A stretch of 42,551 nt of DNA from Butyricicoccus sp. (GTDB lineage: Bacteria; Bacillota; Clostridia; Oscillospirales; Butyricicoccaceae): positions 1 to 42,551 of the forward strand of contig JAUMSA010000091.1 of the NCBI GenBank assembly GCA_031293105.1. The letters are read 5' to 3'. Of the stretch, positions 7,639 through 15,935 are shown one piece after another (position 1 is the stretch's first letter; each line of letters opens with the position of its first letter). The translations under genes and the position numbers were made by a program. Under the pieces are notes generated by a model, which searched no databases, had not been told where the DNA came from, and saw only the letters and a list, made by a program, of their open reading frames with translations.

Positions 7639-9726
7639 ATGAAGCGAATGGGCGTGGATGTTGGCGGTACATTTACCGATTTTATCTATGTAGACGACAA
7701 CGGCAAGATCGATGTATACAAGACCTCCACCACACCGCAAGACCCTTCCATCGGCATGATGGAGGGCATCAACGCAATCTGTGACAAGCTGAACATCCGG
7801 CACGAGGACATCGACGAGATTTTCCACGGCACCACGATTGCCACCAATATGGTTTTGGAACACAAGGGCGCGCGCGCCGGTATGATTACCACCAAGGGCT
7901 ACCGGGACATCATCCACATCGCGCGGCACAAGCGGCCGACCAACTTTTCCATCGTCGAGGATATCCCGTGGCAAAAGTACCCGGTTTGTCAAAGACGCGA
8001 CCGCTATGGCGTATCCGAACGGGTGGTGGCGCCCGACGGCGCCGAGCTGATTCCGCTCAACGAGGACGAAGTACGGCAGGCGGTGCGCAAGATGAAGGCC
8101 GACAAGGTCGAGGCCATCGCGGTATGCTTCCTGTTTTCCTTCCTCAACCCGGCGCATGAACAGCGGGTCAAAGAGATCATCCAGGAGGAGTATCCCGAGG
8201 TTTATATCTCGCTCAGTTCGGAAGTGTTGCCGCAGTTCCGTGAGTATGAACGCTTTACCACGACCGGCCTGAACGCCTACATCGGCCCGACGACGGCCAA
8301 GTACATCAAGCAACTCCAGCAGACCCTGAAAGACCAGGGCTACCGGGCCAAGGTGCATCTGATGCAGTCGTTTGGCGGCGTGGCTTCGGCCGAATCGGCC
8401 CAGGAAAAGCCGGTCAACCTGCTGCTGTCCGGCCCGGTCGGCGGCGTGCTGGGCGCCATCTGGACGACCAAGCTGACCCGCCTCAACAACGTCATCACCC
8501 TGGACATCGGCGGCACGTCGGCCGATATCTCGGTTTTAGCTGACCTCAACCCCAGCATGAAGCATCTGCTCGACACCCAGGTCGGCGGCTATGCCGCCAT
8601 GGTTCCCATGATCGACGTGGGCACCATCGGCGCCGGCGGCGGTTCGATTGCTTACATCGACGAGGGCGGGTTCTTCCGCGTCGGCCCGCAGAGCGCGGGC
8701 GCCGTACCCGGCCCGGCCTGCTATGACCGCGGCGGCATCGAACCCGCAGTGTCGGATGCCAACATCATTTTGGGCCGATTGGGCACCAAGCTGCTCGGCG
8801 GCCGCATGGAAATCAAGCCGGAACTTGCCGAAAAGGCGATCATGGAGCGCATCGGCAAGCCGCTGGGCAAAGACCTGTATGAGGCGGCGCTCGGCATCAT
8901 CGACATCATGAACAACAACATGATTCAGGAGATCGAGAAGGAGAGCGTCCGCCGCGGCTTTGACCCGCGTGAATTTGCGCTCTTTGCCTGCGGCGGCGCG
9001 GGTTCGCTGCACGCGTGCAGCGTGGCGCGCGAACTGGGCATGAAGCACGTCATCGTGCCGCTCAACCCGGGCGCACTGTGCGCGGTCGGCCTGGTCAACA
9101 CCGACCTGATGTACGACTATTCCAAGACCGAAATGCAGCTTTCCACCAACGTCAACCTGGACATTCTCGACCAGGACTATGCGACTTTGGAGAAGGAAGC
9201 CTACGATCGCCTGATTGAGGACAACATGACCGACGAGGATATCGTCATCCAGCGCGTGGCCGACTGCCGCTATGAGGGCCAGGGCTACGAGATGCGCGTG
9301 CCGGTCATCGGCGGCCGGGTGACCATGGAGACCATCGAAAAGATGAAGGAATCCTTCCACACCGTACACAAGCGGCAGTTTGGACGCTCCTACCGCGAGG
9401 TGGCGGTCGAAATCGTCAACATCCGCGTCATCGGCACGGGCAAGATCGAGGATTTGCAGCCGCTCAAGATCGCCAAGGGCACCGGCAATGTCAGCGATGC
9501 GGTCATCGGCGAGCGCCGCGTGACCTTCAAGGTGCAGGGCAAGCCCGTGCACTGCATGACCAAAATCTACGACCGCAGCCTCTTCAAGGCCGGCGATGAA
9601 ATCCAAGGCCCGGCCATCATCAACCAGATGGACACCACCATTGTCATTGAACCGGACTGTGTAGGGCATGTCAATGAATACGGCATCATCGTCATCGACA
9701 TCCAGCCCCCCACGGTAGAAGACTAA
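7639..9726 (+). CDS. hyuA: Hydantoinase/oxoprolinase subunit A (ATP-dependent)
   Basis: A 695-residue protein of normal length for HyuA, the actin-like-fold ATPase subunit of ATP-dependent hydantoinases and 5-oxoprolinases. The N-terminal phosphate-binding motif is GVDVGGTFTDF at residues 5-15, and a second sugar-kinase-like phosphate motif LDIGGTSADIS lies near residue 290. A glycine-rich FACGGAGSLHA motif follows in the last third. The enzyme opens a cyclic imide ring using ATP; known substrates include N-methylhydantoin and 5-oxoproline. The start has GGAGGGAG upstream. Together with HyuB and the amidase it suggests N-methylhydantoin breakdown, the second part of creatinine degradation. 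No creatinine deaminase is in the window. Confidence 0.92.
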   Translation: MKRMGVDVGGTFTDFIYVDDNGKIDVYKTSTTPQDPSIGMMEGINAICDKLNIRHEDIDEIFHGTTIATNMVLEHKGARAGMITTKGYRDIIHIARHKRPTNFSIVEDIPWQKYPVCQRRDRYGVSERVVAPDGAELIPLNEDEVRQAVRKMKADKVEAIAVCFLFSFLNPAHEQRVKEIIQEEYPEVYISLSSEVLPQFREYERFTTTGLNAYIGPTTAKYIKQLQQTLKDQGYRAKVHLMQSFGGVASAESAQEKPVNLLLSGPVGGVLGAIWTTKLTRLNNVITLDIGGTSADISVLADLNPSMKHLLDTQVGGYAAMVPMIDVGTIGAGGGSIAYIDEGGFFRVGPQSAGAVPGPACYDRGGIEPAVSDANIILGRLGTKLLGGRMEIKPELAEKAIMERIGKPLGKDLYEAALGIIDIMNNNMIQEIEKESVRRGFDPREFALFACGGAGSLHACSVARELGMKHVIVPLNPGALCAVGLVNTDLMYDYSKTEMQLSTNVNLDILDQDYATLEKEAYDRLIEDNMTDEDIVIQRVADCRYEGQGYEMRVPVIGGRVTMETIEKMKESFHTVHKRQFGRSYREVAVEIVNIRVIGTGKIEDLQPLKIAKGTGNVSDAVIGERRVTFKVQGKPVHCMTKIYDRSLFKAGDEIQGPAIINQMDTTIVIEPDCVGHVNEYGIIVIDIQPPTVED

Positions 9727-9744
9727 AGGAAAGGGACGATATGC

Positions 9745-11520
9745 ATGAGTAAGAGAATCGAAAGCTTGAATATCCCCAGAGTGGAAGTCGACCCGGTAAC
9801 CTTGCAGGTGCTCGGCGGTTCGTTTAAAATGATTGCGCAGGAAATGGGAATGGTGCTGTATCGCATGTCGTATTCGAGCATCATCCGCGAATCGGAGGAT
9901 ATCGGCGCCGGCATCGTGGACACGATGGGCCGTCAGCTTTGCGAAAGCGAAAGCACGCCGATGCACGTCGGTTCGATCGGCGGCAACGTCAAGGGCATTC
10001 TGACCCGCTGGAAGCTGGAGGATATCCACGAAGGGGACATTTTCATCCACAACCACCCCTATTACGGCACGTCGCACTCGCCGGATATTCACATCTGTCT
10101 GCCCATTTTCTATCACGGCAAGCTCATCAGCTTTTCCTGCGTGCAGGCGCACCTTTTGGATAACGGCTCGCACACGGCGGGCATGGACGTCGATGCGCGC
10201 GACATCTACGCCGAAACGCGCATTTATTACGCGCTCAAGCTGTATGAAAACGGCAAGCGCAACGACCAGCTCTGGCAGATGATTCTGGACAATGTGCGCA
10301 CCCCGTCCATGAACGAAAACGACCTGAAAGCCATGATCGCGTCCGCGCGGCACGGCATCAAGCGTTTCACCGAACTCATTGACAAATACGGTCTCGAAAC
10401 CGTCTTTTCGGCCATCGAAGACTGGATGGACTATTCCGAGCGCATGCTGCGCAGCGCCATCCGCAAGGTGCCGGACGGCACCTACTACGCCGAGGGCTGG
10501 CTGGACAACGACGGCAAGAACCTGGACAAAATGCTCAAGGTGTGCACCACGACGACCATCAAGGACGACACCATCACCATCGATCTGACCGGCAGCGCCG
10601 ACGAAGTGTATACGGCCTTTAACGCCTCCTTCGAGGGCACCACCAAGACCTCGATCAACTACATCATGCACGCGCTGTTCTTGGACGACGATGTCTACCA
10701 TCAATACATCCCGCAGAACGACGGCATGGCCCGCCCGGTCACGATCATTGCGCCCAAGGGCTGTATCTTTAACCCGAACTTCCCCCGCGCGACCTTCTCG
10801 CGCTTTAACCAAGCCAACCTGCTCGCCGACTGCGTGATGCGTTCGCTCGCGCCTGTGATGCCCGAACGCGTCTCGGCCGGCACCAGCGCCCACATCCATT
10901 TTGTCAGCTACAACGGCTTTAACAAGGCCAAGGGCGAATATTGGGTCTATCTGGAGGTGGACGAAGGCTCGTATGGCGGCCGCTGCGGCAAGGATGCCAT
11001 CGATTCCTGCGACGCTTTGGTAGCCAACACGCGCAATGTGCCCATCGAAGAAATCGAATGGCATTACCCGCTGCGCGTCGAGCGCTATGAACTCAACCCG
11101 GAAAAGGTCGCGCCCGGCAAATGGCGCGGCGGCCTGGGCATTGTGCGCGAAACCCGCTTTTTGCAGGACGGCACGGTCACCTGTGAGGGCGACCGGCACA
11201 AGGAACGCCCCAAGGGCATCTTTGGCGGGTCGGACGGCAGCTCGGCCAGCATGACCAAAAACCCGGACAGCGACCACCCGATTTCGCTCGAGTCCAAGCT
11301 GTCCGACGAGGAATTTGCGGCCGGGGATGTGTTGCAGATCCGCACGCCCTGCGGCGGCGGTTATGGCAACCCGTTTGAACGCGACCCGCAGAAGGTGCTG
11401 GGCGATGTGCTGGACGACTTCACCACCATCGAGGACGCCCGCGCGTCCTATGGCGTGGTCATCGACCCGGCGACCATGACGGTCGATTTGGAGGCAACCG
11501 CCCGGATTCGCGCGGATTGA
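9745..11520 (+). CDS. hyuB: Hydantoinase/oxoprolinase subunit B
   Basis: A 591-residue protein, normal for HyuB. Conserved family stretches are the N-terminal DPVTLQVLGG, the metal-site region DIFIHNHPYYGTSHSPDI, HLLDNGSHTAG, and the C-terminal TPCGGGYGNP. HyuB carries the hydrolase part of the complex with HyuA. The start at 9745 is forced: an ATG four bases earlier runs into a stop after three codons. The gene follows hyuA by 18 bases and is clearly in the same transcript. Codon use is very GC-rich here, which creates a 913-codon antisense open frame that is not a gene. Confidence 0.92.
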   Translation: MSKRIESLNIPRVEVDPVTLQVLGGSFKMIAQEMGMVLYRMSYSSIIRESEDIGAGIVDTMGRQLCESESTPMHVGSIGGNVKGILTRWKLEDIHEGDIFIHNHPYYGTSHSPDIHICLPIFYHGKLISFSCVQAHLLDNGSHTAGMDVDARDIYAETRIYYALKLYENGKRNDQLWQMILDNVRTPSMNENDLKAMIASARHGIKRFTELIDKYGLETVFSAIEDWMDYSERMLRSAIRKVPDGTYYAEGWLDNDGKNLDKMLKVCTTTTIKDDTITIDLTGSADEVYTAFNASFEGTTKTSINYIMHALFLDDDVYHQYIPQNDGMARPVTIIAPKGCIFNPNFPRATFSRFNQANLLADCVMRSLAPVMPERVSAGTSAHIHFVSYNGFNKAKGEYWVYLEVDEGSYGGRCGKDAIDSCDALVANTRNVPIEEIEWHYPLRVERYELNPEKVAPGKWRGGLGIVRETRFLQDGTVTCEGDRHKERPKGIFGGSDGSSASMTKNPDSDHPISLESKLSDEEFAAGDVLQIRTPCGGGYGNPFERDPQKVLGDVLDDFTTIEDARASYGVVIDPATMTVDLEATARIRAD

Positions 11521-11571
11521 CCGAAGCGGCTGGGGGCTGCTGTATGTGCCATCTGGAAGGAGAGTGCACAG

Positions 11572-11910
11572 ATGAAAAAAATTGAAATCATCATCCGGCC
11601 GGAAAAAGTCGGGGTTATGAAAGCAATTTTAAGCGAAATTGGTGCAACTGGCGCCATGTTTTCCGGTATCCAGGGTTATGGTACCGAGCACAGCGAACAG
11701 TACATCTACAACGGGGAACAATTCTTCGAACAGCTTTATTCCAAAACCAAAGTGGAGGTTGTCATCAAGGACGAACTGGTCGAAAAACTGATCGACCTGG
11801 TCGTTACGCGGATTTCAACCGGACAAATTGGCGATGGACGCATCTTTGTGTACAACGTCGAGGAAGCGGTACGAGTCCGCACCGGCGAACGAGGTGTTTT
11901 ATCGCTCTAA
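11572..11910 (+). CDS. PII family nitrogen signal protein with Phe at the Tyr51 site
   Basis: A 112-residue PII protein aligning without gaps to E. coli GlnB from residue 1 to about 106. Conserved landmarks are Lys58, the TGQIGDGRIF ATP-binding motif at 83-92, and Arg101 and Arg103 in VRVRTGE. Two T-loop changes stand out: residue 51, the uridylylated Tyr in enteric GlnB, is Phe, and residue 39, which is Gln in GlnB and helps bind 2-oxoglutarate, is Glu. The gene lies between hyuB and an NCS1 permease. By analogy with GlnK and AmtB, it may gate that transporter or the hydantoinase in response to ATP/ADP or 2-oxoglutarate. The partner is inferred. Confidence 0.88.
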   Translation: MKKIEIIIRPEKVGVMKAILSEIGATGAMFSGIQGYGTEHSEQYIYNGEQFFEQLYSKTKVEVVIKDELVEKLIDLVVTRISTGQIGDGRIFVYNVEEAVRVRTGERGVLSL

Positions 11911-11985
11911 GCGAGATCAAATCCATACAGCAGCCTGGCTGACAAGGCCGATTGGCTGCGAAACCGGACGACTGCATAAACTCAA

Positions 11986-12019
11986 CGGCGAGACATGGAA
12001 CCATGTCCCGCCGTTTTTT
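11986..12019 (+). terminator. Terminator or attenuator before the NCS1-kinase gene
   Basis: CGGCGAGACATGG and CCATGTCCCGCCG form a 13-position stem with one A-C mismatch and a 2-base loop, followed by six T residues. It lies only 33 bases before the start codon of the permease. Because the permease has no evident promoter of its own here, attenuation with a read-through signal is plausible. I could not match the 11911-11985 leader to a known riboswitch. Confidence 0.7.
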
Positions 12020-12051
12020 ACCCGTCCGGGCCAAGAAAGGGGAGACCACCG

Positions 12052-14226
12052 ATGAAAAACAAGCCCGCGCGTGCGCCCGCAAAGACCAAGGGCAACACGC
12101 TCATTTCCGAAGACATTCTGCCGATCGTATCCACCCGGCGCTCGCTGGGCGGGCTGGGGTTTGCGAACATCTGGATTGGCATGGCCATTGTCATTTCGGT
12201 GTTCAGCTTCGGCGCGAGCGGCATCGAAGGCATGAACATTTTCGGCGTGGCCAGCGCCACGCTGGTGGCCAACATCATCATTGCCGCCATCGGCAGCCTG
12301 ACCGGCGACATCGGCGTGGAACACGGCCTGTCGTTTGCCACCTATCTGCGCGCGCCCTTTGGGGTGACGGGCGTGCATTTCCCGGCCGTGGCGCGCGGCA
12401 TTGTGGCCGCCTGCTGGTTTGGCATCAATACCTATATCGGTTCTACGGCCATCAACTACTTTACCATTGCCCTGTTCGGCATCGATAACTGGTTTTTGTG
12501 GTTTTTGGTGTTCGCGGTGGTGCAGATCATCAACACCATGCTCGGCATCAAGGCCATCGATAAATTTGCATCCTTTGCCGCGCCCTGTATCATCCTCATC
12601 ACCTGCTGGATGTTCTACCGCGTGCACGCCATTGCGGTGCTCAACGACGTATCCATTTTGGGCTATGTGCCCGCCCAGCCGACGGCCAACTGCTGGCTGA
12701 TTACCATGTGCGCCAACACCGGCATGTGGGCGGCCCTCGCGGCCGACATCCCCAACATGACCCGCAGCCTCAAGGCGCCGGTCGGGGAGCGCAACTGGTT
12801 TAAGCGCAACCGCAACAACTGGATTCCGCAGTTTGCCACCCTGCCCATCATCGAAACCTTTATCGCCGTCATCGGCGCGATTTCCTACCTGACCACCGGC
12901 AACTGGAACCCGGTCGAGGTCATCCAGTCGCAGGCGCAGGGCGCGACCCTCATTTTGCTGCTCGTGATGGTCATTTTGGCCCAGTGGTCGACCAACACGG
13001 CCGCCAACCTGGTGCCGCCCGCCATGTGCTTCACCAACGCGGGCGCCAAATGGAACCTATCGTACAAGGTCGCGGTGCTGATCGCCGGCCTGATCGGCGT
13101 ATGCGTCATGCCGTGGCGCATCCTGGACCAGCTGTACACCTACCTTGGGTATTTTGGTTCCTTCCTGTCCGCGCTGGCCGGTATCATGCTGTGCGATTAT
13201 TACTGCATCCGGCGCCGCCGGCTCAATGTGCAGGATTTGTACAAACCCGACGGCCAGTACCGCTACCATGGCGGCTTTAACCTGTGCGGCATCATCGCCT
13301 GGTGCGCAGGCACCCTGGCCGCCAACATCGGCTCGGACTATGGCTACCTGTTCGGCCTGCCGACCGGCTTTTTGGTCTATTTTGTGCTGATGAAGGTCTG
13401 GTATCTCAAAAAATTCCCGCAGGCCGAGGTCACATCCGGCTATTCCGAAGCCTATCTCGGTCTGTCGGTGGGCAACGATTGGGTCATCCCGGGTTATGAA
13501 TCCTTTGCGGGCATCGAGGAAGTGCCCCGCGTGGCCAAGGTCGACCGCAAGCGGTACACGGGCGGCCAGGTTTACGAAGCCGCGACCGGCCACAAGCTGA
13601 TTATCACCTTTGGCCGCCAGTACGGCAGCCGCGGCAAGGAATTGGCCAAGATTTTGGCCGCCAAGCTGGATTTGCCGGTGTACGATGAAGATATGATTCG
13701 GCTGGCATCCGAACGGCTGGGCATGGACCCGGAAGTCGCGCGCCAGCACGATGAGATGCCGCCGAGCGAATGGATGCACGCGCTCACGGCGGGCGGCATG
13801 TACGCCGCCAAGGAATACGAGGCCGCGACCAGCGATAAGATGTTCGCCATCCAGTCGCAGATCATCCTGGAACTGGCGCGCACGACCTCGTGCATCCTGG
13901 TCGGCCGGTGTGCCAACTACGTGCTCGACCGCGCGGGCATCCCGACCATCGACATTTTCGTGGTAGCCAACCTGGAAGACCGCATCAAGCACATCGCCGA
14001 GCGCGACCAGGTGGACTACGACAAGGCCAAGTCCTATGTGCTGCGCACCGAGAAAAAGCGGGAAGCGTACTTTAACCACTACACCACCTACGAGTGGGGC
14101 AATCCGCAGGATTACGACCTGTGCGTCAACACGAGCAGCGCCATGTCGCTCGATGATTTGGCCGAGCACATCGCGGGCTTTATCCGCAATGAGCCGCAGC
14201 AGACGGCCGCCGGACAGACCGCCTAA
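12052..14226 (+). CDS. NCS1 permease fused to a cytidylate-kinase-like domain
   Basis: A 724-residue protein. Residues 1 to about 460 form a 12-helix NCS1 (cytosine/allantoin/hydantoin) permease, beginning with the typical ISEDILPIVSTRRSLGG approach and the first helix GFANIWIGMAIV. Residues 515-724 form a separate cytosolic domain of the cytidylate kinase-like P-loop family: its P-loop is TFGRQYGSRGKEL, and LVGRCANYVLDR and DRIKHIAERD are family landmarks. The start at 12052 has GGGGAGA upstream; the in-frame ATG at 11995 lies inside the terminator stem and is rejected. NCS1 proteins import hydantoins and nucleobases, which matches the hydantoinase genes. The kinase domain could phosphorylate an imported compound or sense nucleotides; this is inference. 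Confidence 0.88.
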   Translation: MKNKPARAPAKTKGNTLISEDILPIVSTRRSLGGLGFANIWIGMAIVISVFSFGASGIEGMNIFGVASATLVANIIIAAIGSLTGDIGVEHGLSFATYLRAPFGVTGVHFPAVARGIVAACWFGINTYIGSTAINYFTIALFGIDNWFLWFLVFAVVQIINTMLGIKAIDKFASFAAPCIILITCWMFYRVHAIAVLNDVSILGYVPAQPTANCWLITMCANTGMWAALAADIPNMTRSLKAPVGERNWFKRNRNNWIPQFATLPIIETFIAVIGAISYLTTGNWNPVEVIQSQAQGATLILLLVMVILAQWSTNTAANLVPPAMCFTNAGAKWNLSYKVAVLIAGLIGVCVMPWRILDQLYTYLGYFGSFLSALAGIMLCDYYCIRRRRLNVQDLYKPDGQYRYHGGFNLCGIIAWCAGTLAANIGSDYGYLFGLPTGFLVYFVLMKVWYLKKFPQAEVTSGYSEAYLGLSVGNDWVIPGYESFAGIEEVPRVAKVDRKRYTGGQVYEAATGHKLIITFGRQYGSRGKELAKILAAKLDLPVYDEDMIRLASERLGMDPEVARQHDEMPPSEWMHALTAGGMYAAKEYEAATSDKMFAIQSQIILELARTTSCILVGRCANYVLDRAGIPTIDIFVVANLEDRIKHIAERDQVDYDKAKSYVLRTEKKREAYFNHYTTYEWGNPQDYDLCVNTSSAMSLDDLAEHIAGFIRNEPQQTAAGQTA

Positions 14227-14228
14227 AT

Positions 14229-14272
14229 CAAAAAAATGTGATGCGAAGCCCTTGGGCTTTGCATCACATTTT
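14229..14272. terminator. Bidirectional terminator between convergent genes
   Basis: A 17-position stem (14235-14251 with 14254-14270, one G-T wobble) and a 2-base loop. The A run on the left gives a strong U tract for the minus-strand regulator gene. The plus side has four T residues for the permease gene. Confidence 0.85.
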
Positions 14273-14279
14273 GGCGTTG

Positions 14280-15773
14280 TTATAAACGGTCGAGTTCTTC
14301 GGCCAGGTCGAGCAGGAAGCGGTAAACCGCCTGTTTTTCCTTGCGGGCGGGCGGCACACGGCGCACGCAGTTTTCCAGCGCGCTGGCCGCAGCGTTGACA
14401 ATGCTGATTTCATCGCTCAGCCGGAAGCCCTCTCGGTTCATCTGCACCATCCACTGGTTTTGTTTGCACCAACAGTTGATGGACGGCAGGCGAATGTTGT
14501 CCTTTTCCGAGGCCAGCACGATGTGCATGCGCGGGTACTGCATCAGCTCCTGGGCGACGTGGCGGATTTCCTGCGCGATCTGCCGTTTGGTCACGCAGAT
14601 TTGCTTGCCGCTCAGGATGGTCAAACTTCCGCTGACGAATACATCCTCCTGGATGCGCCGCAGCATGGGCTCGAGCTGAAAAATCAGCACAAAGGGTTCC
14701 TGTTGTCTGCCTTCTTTGCTATAATCACAAGCAGTGACCTGCCGGAACCGGTCGCTCACCAAAAGCTGCTGCTCGATTTCATCCGGCCGGATGCCGTTCT
14801 GGGTCAGGATATCCCGCAGGAGCGATTCGGGCGAGGACAGGAAGGCGGGCACGGGCAGGAAGGTATAAAAGGCGCCCCGGCGCTGGAAGTGGGGGATGTC
14901 GTTGACCAGCTCGCGGAAATCCATGGGATGGAACGACTGAAAAACGCTGCTGCACTGCTCGATGACGTGATTGGCCAGCCCTTCGTGCTGGATGACGCAG
15001 GCGCTGTCGGTGAACACCATGGTGGACGGCGGCTGGCCTTCGGCCGAGATGCCCAGGAGAGATACCGCGTGGTTCAGGATGAAAAACGACAGATGGATGA
15101 TTTTTTCGTCGTAGTATTCGTAATAATACCATTCGACGTTGCGGTGGAAGATTAGCGCGCTGCACGTGTGGAAGAACGCCACGAACCGGCCGCCGAGCGC
15201 CGAATAATGGATGACGAACTTGGCGTGGAAGCCCTTGTGCAGCAGGTTGATGACCTGCTCCAAAAAACGGGCGGAAAAGGCTTTGTCCTCCAAAATCCAG
15301 GCGTATTCTTCCGAGTCGAGAAAGATGAGTTCGCCGGGGACGGTCATATGCCCGGCATATGCGAGCATCTGTTCCATGGCTTCCCGCCGGCCGGCATTGC
15401 CTTCAAACACCAGGGTCGGGATGGTATGGGCGCGCGGGGACGACAGTTTGTGCTGGGACGCGGTTTCCCGCAGGGGGGCGCTGGACAGCGCCTGCCGCAA
15501 AAGCTGCTCCATGTCGTCCACCTGCTCGATGGTTTCGTGCGGATACAGCTCAAGCAGGGCGTCTTTTAGAAGCTGGTGGGACGGCGCGCCCTGCGTGAGC
15601 AGGTAGTCCAGCACCTGGTCAAAGTAGATGGTCTTGTCGGAAAAGGCGCGTTTGCCGGTTTTCCATTTGCTGACCAGGCTGGCGTCCACGTGGAGCGCCT
15701 GCGACATCGCGTTCGTTGGAATGTTCAGATACTGCATAAAGAATCCCAAGGTGGAAAGCGTTTTGTTTTTCAT
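14280..15773 (-). CDS. Large HTH transcriptional regulator, family not recognised
   Basis: A 497-residue protein. Residues 12-50 look like an XRE-type helix-turn-helix (AMSQALHVDASLVSKWKTGKR). The following roughly 430 residues have no motif I can name; they are soluble, mixed alpha/beta, and end in a helical tail. It is transcribed convergently to the permease gene and divergently from the EamA transporter. A regulatory role for either neighbour is possible, and the shared 160-base spacer with the EamA gene favours that one. The start has AAAAGGAGGAAT directly upstream on the minus strand. Confidence 0.72.
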   Translation of the reverse strand: MKNKTLSTLGFFMQYLNIPTNAMSQALHVDASLVSKWKTGKRAFSDKTIYFDQVLDYLLTQGAPSHQLLKDALLELYPHETIEQVDDMEQLLRQALSSAPLRETASQHKLSSPRAHTIPTLVFEGNAGRREAMEQMLAYAGHMTVPGELIFLDSEEYAWILEDKAFSARFLEQVINLLHKGFHAKFVIHYSALGGRFVAFFHTCSALIFHRNVEWYYYEYYDEKIIHLSFFILNHAVSLLGISAEGQPPSTMVFTDSACVIQHEGLANHVIEQCSSVFQSFHPMDFRELVNDIPHFQRRGAFYTFLPVPAFLSSPESLLRDILTQNGIRPDEIEQQLLVSDRFRQVTACDYSKEGRQQEPFVLIFQLEPMLRRIQEDVFVSGSLTILSGKQICVTKRQIAQEIRHVAQELMQYPRMHIVLASEKDNIRLPSINCWCKQNQWMVQMNREGFRLSDEISIVNAAASALENCVRRVPPARKEKQAVYRFLLDLAEELDRL

Positions 15774-15858
15774 AGATTCCTCCTTTTCGCCGGGATAACC
15801 ACAATAAATCCAGGATTTTTGTTATTTATGTGCCAAAAATCCGCGAATCTGGGAAAGA

Positions 15859-15887
15859 GTTTTGCAAAAAGATAGTTTCATTATAAT
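15859..15887 (+). promoter_or_regulatory. Promoter of the EamA gene
   Basis: A perfect TATAAT lies at 15882-15887, 48 bases before the start codon. The -35 region 17 bases upstream (GTTTTG) is poor, so an activator or other contacts may be needed. The region also separates the divergent regulator gene. Confidence 0.5.
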
Positions 15888-15935
15888 ACAACTTCGTGTT
15901 TAAATAAACATAAAAAGACCGGCGGAAGGAGCGTT

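Noticed and set aside
8536..11277. A 913-codon open frame on the minus strand across hyuA and hyuB
   Set aside because: It lies opposite two clearly conserved genes in GC-rich DNA, where the antisense third-position bias removes stops. Its translation is low-complexity and shows no family motif.
11911..11985. Known riboswitch (guanidine, purine, THF, glycine or ZTP types) ahead of the permease
   Set aside because: None of the conserved core sequences I remember for these classes is present. Attenuation by an unknown leader remains open.
11995..12051. Longer N-terminus for the permease-kinase protein from ATG 11995
   Set aside because: The ATG is within the terminator stem, lacks a ribosome site, and the added residues are not like a permease N-terminus.
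13057..14169. A 370-codon minus-strand frame opposite the NCS1-kinase gene
   Set aside because: It is a shadow of a conserved coding frame with strong GC bias; no ribosome site or motif was seen.
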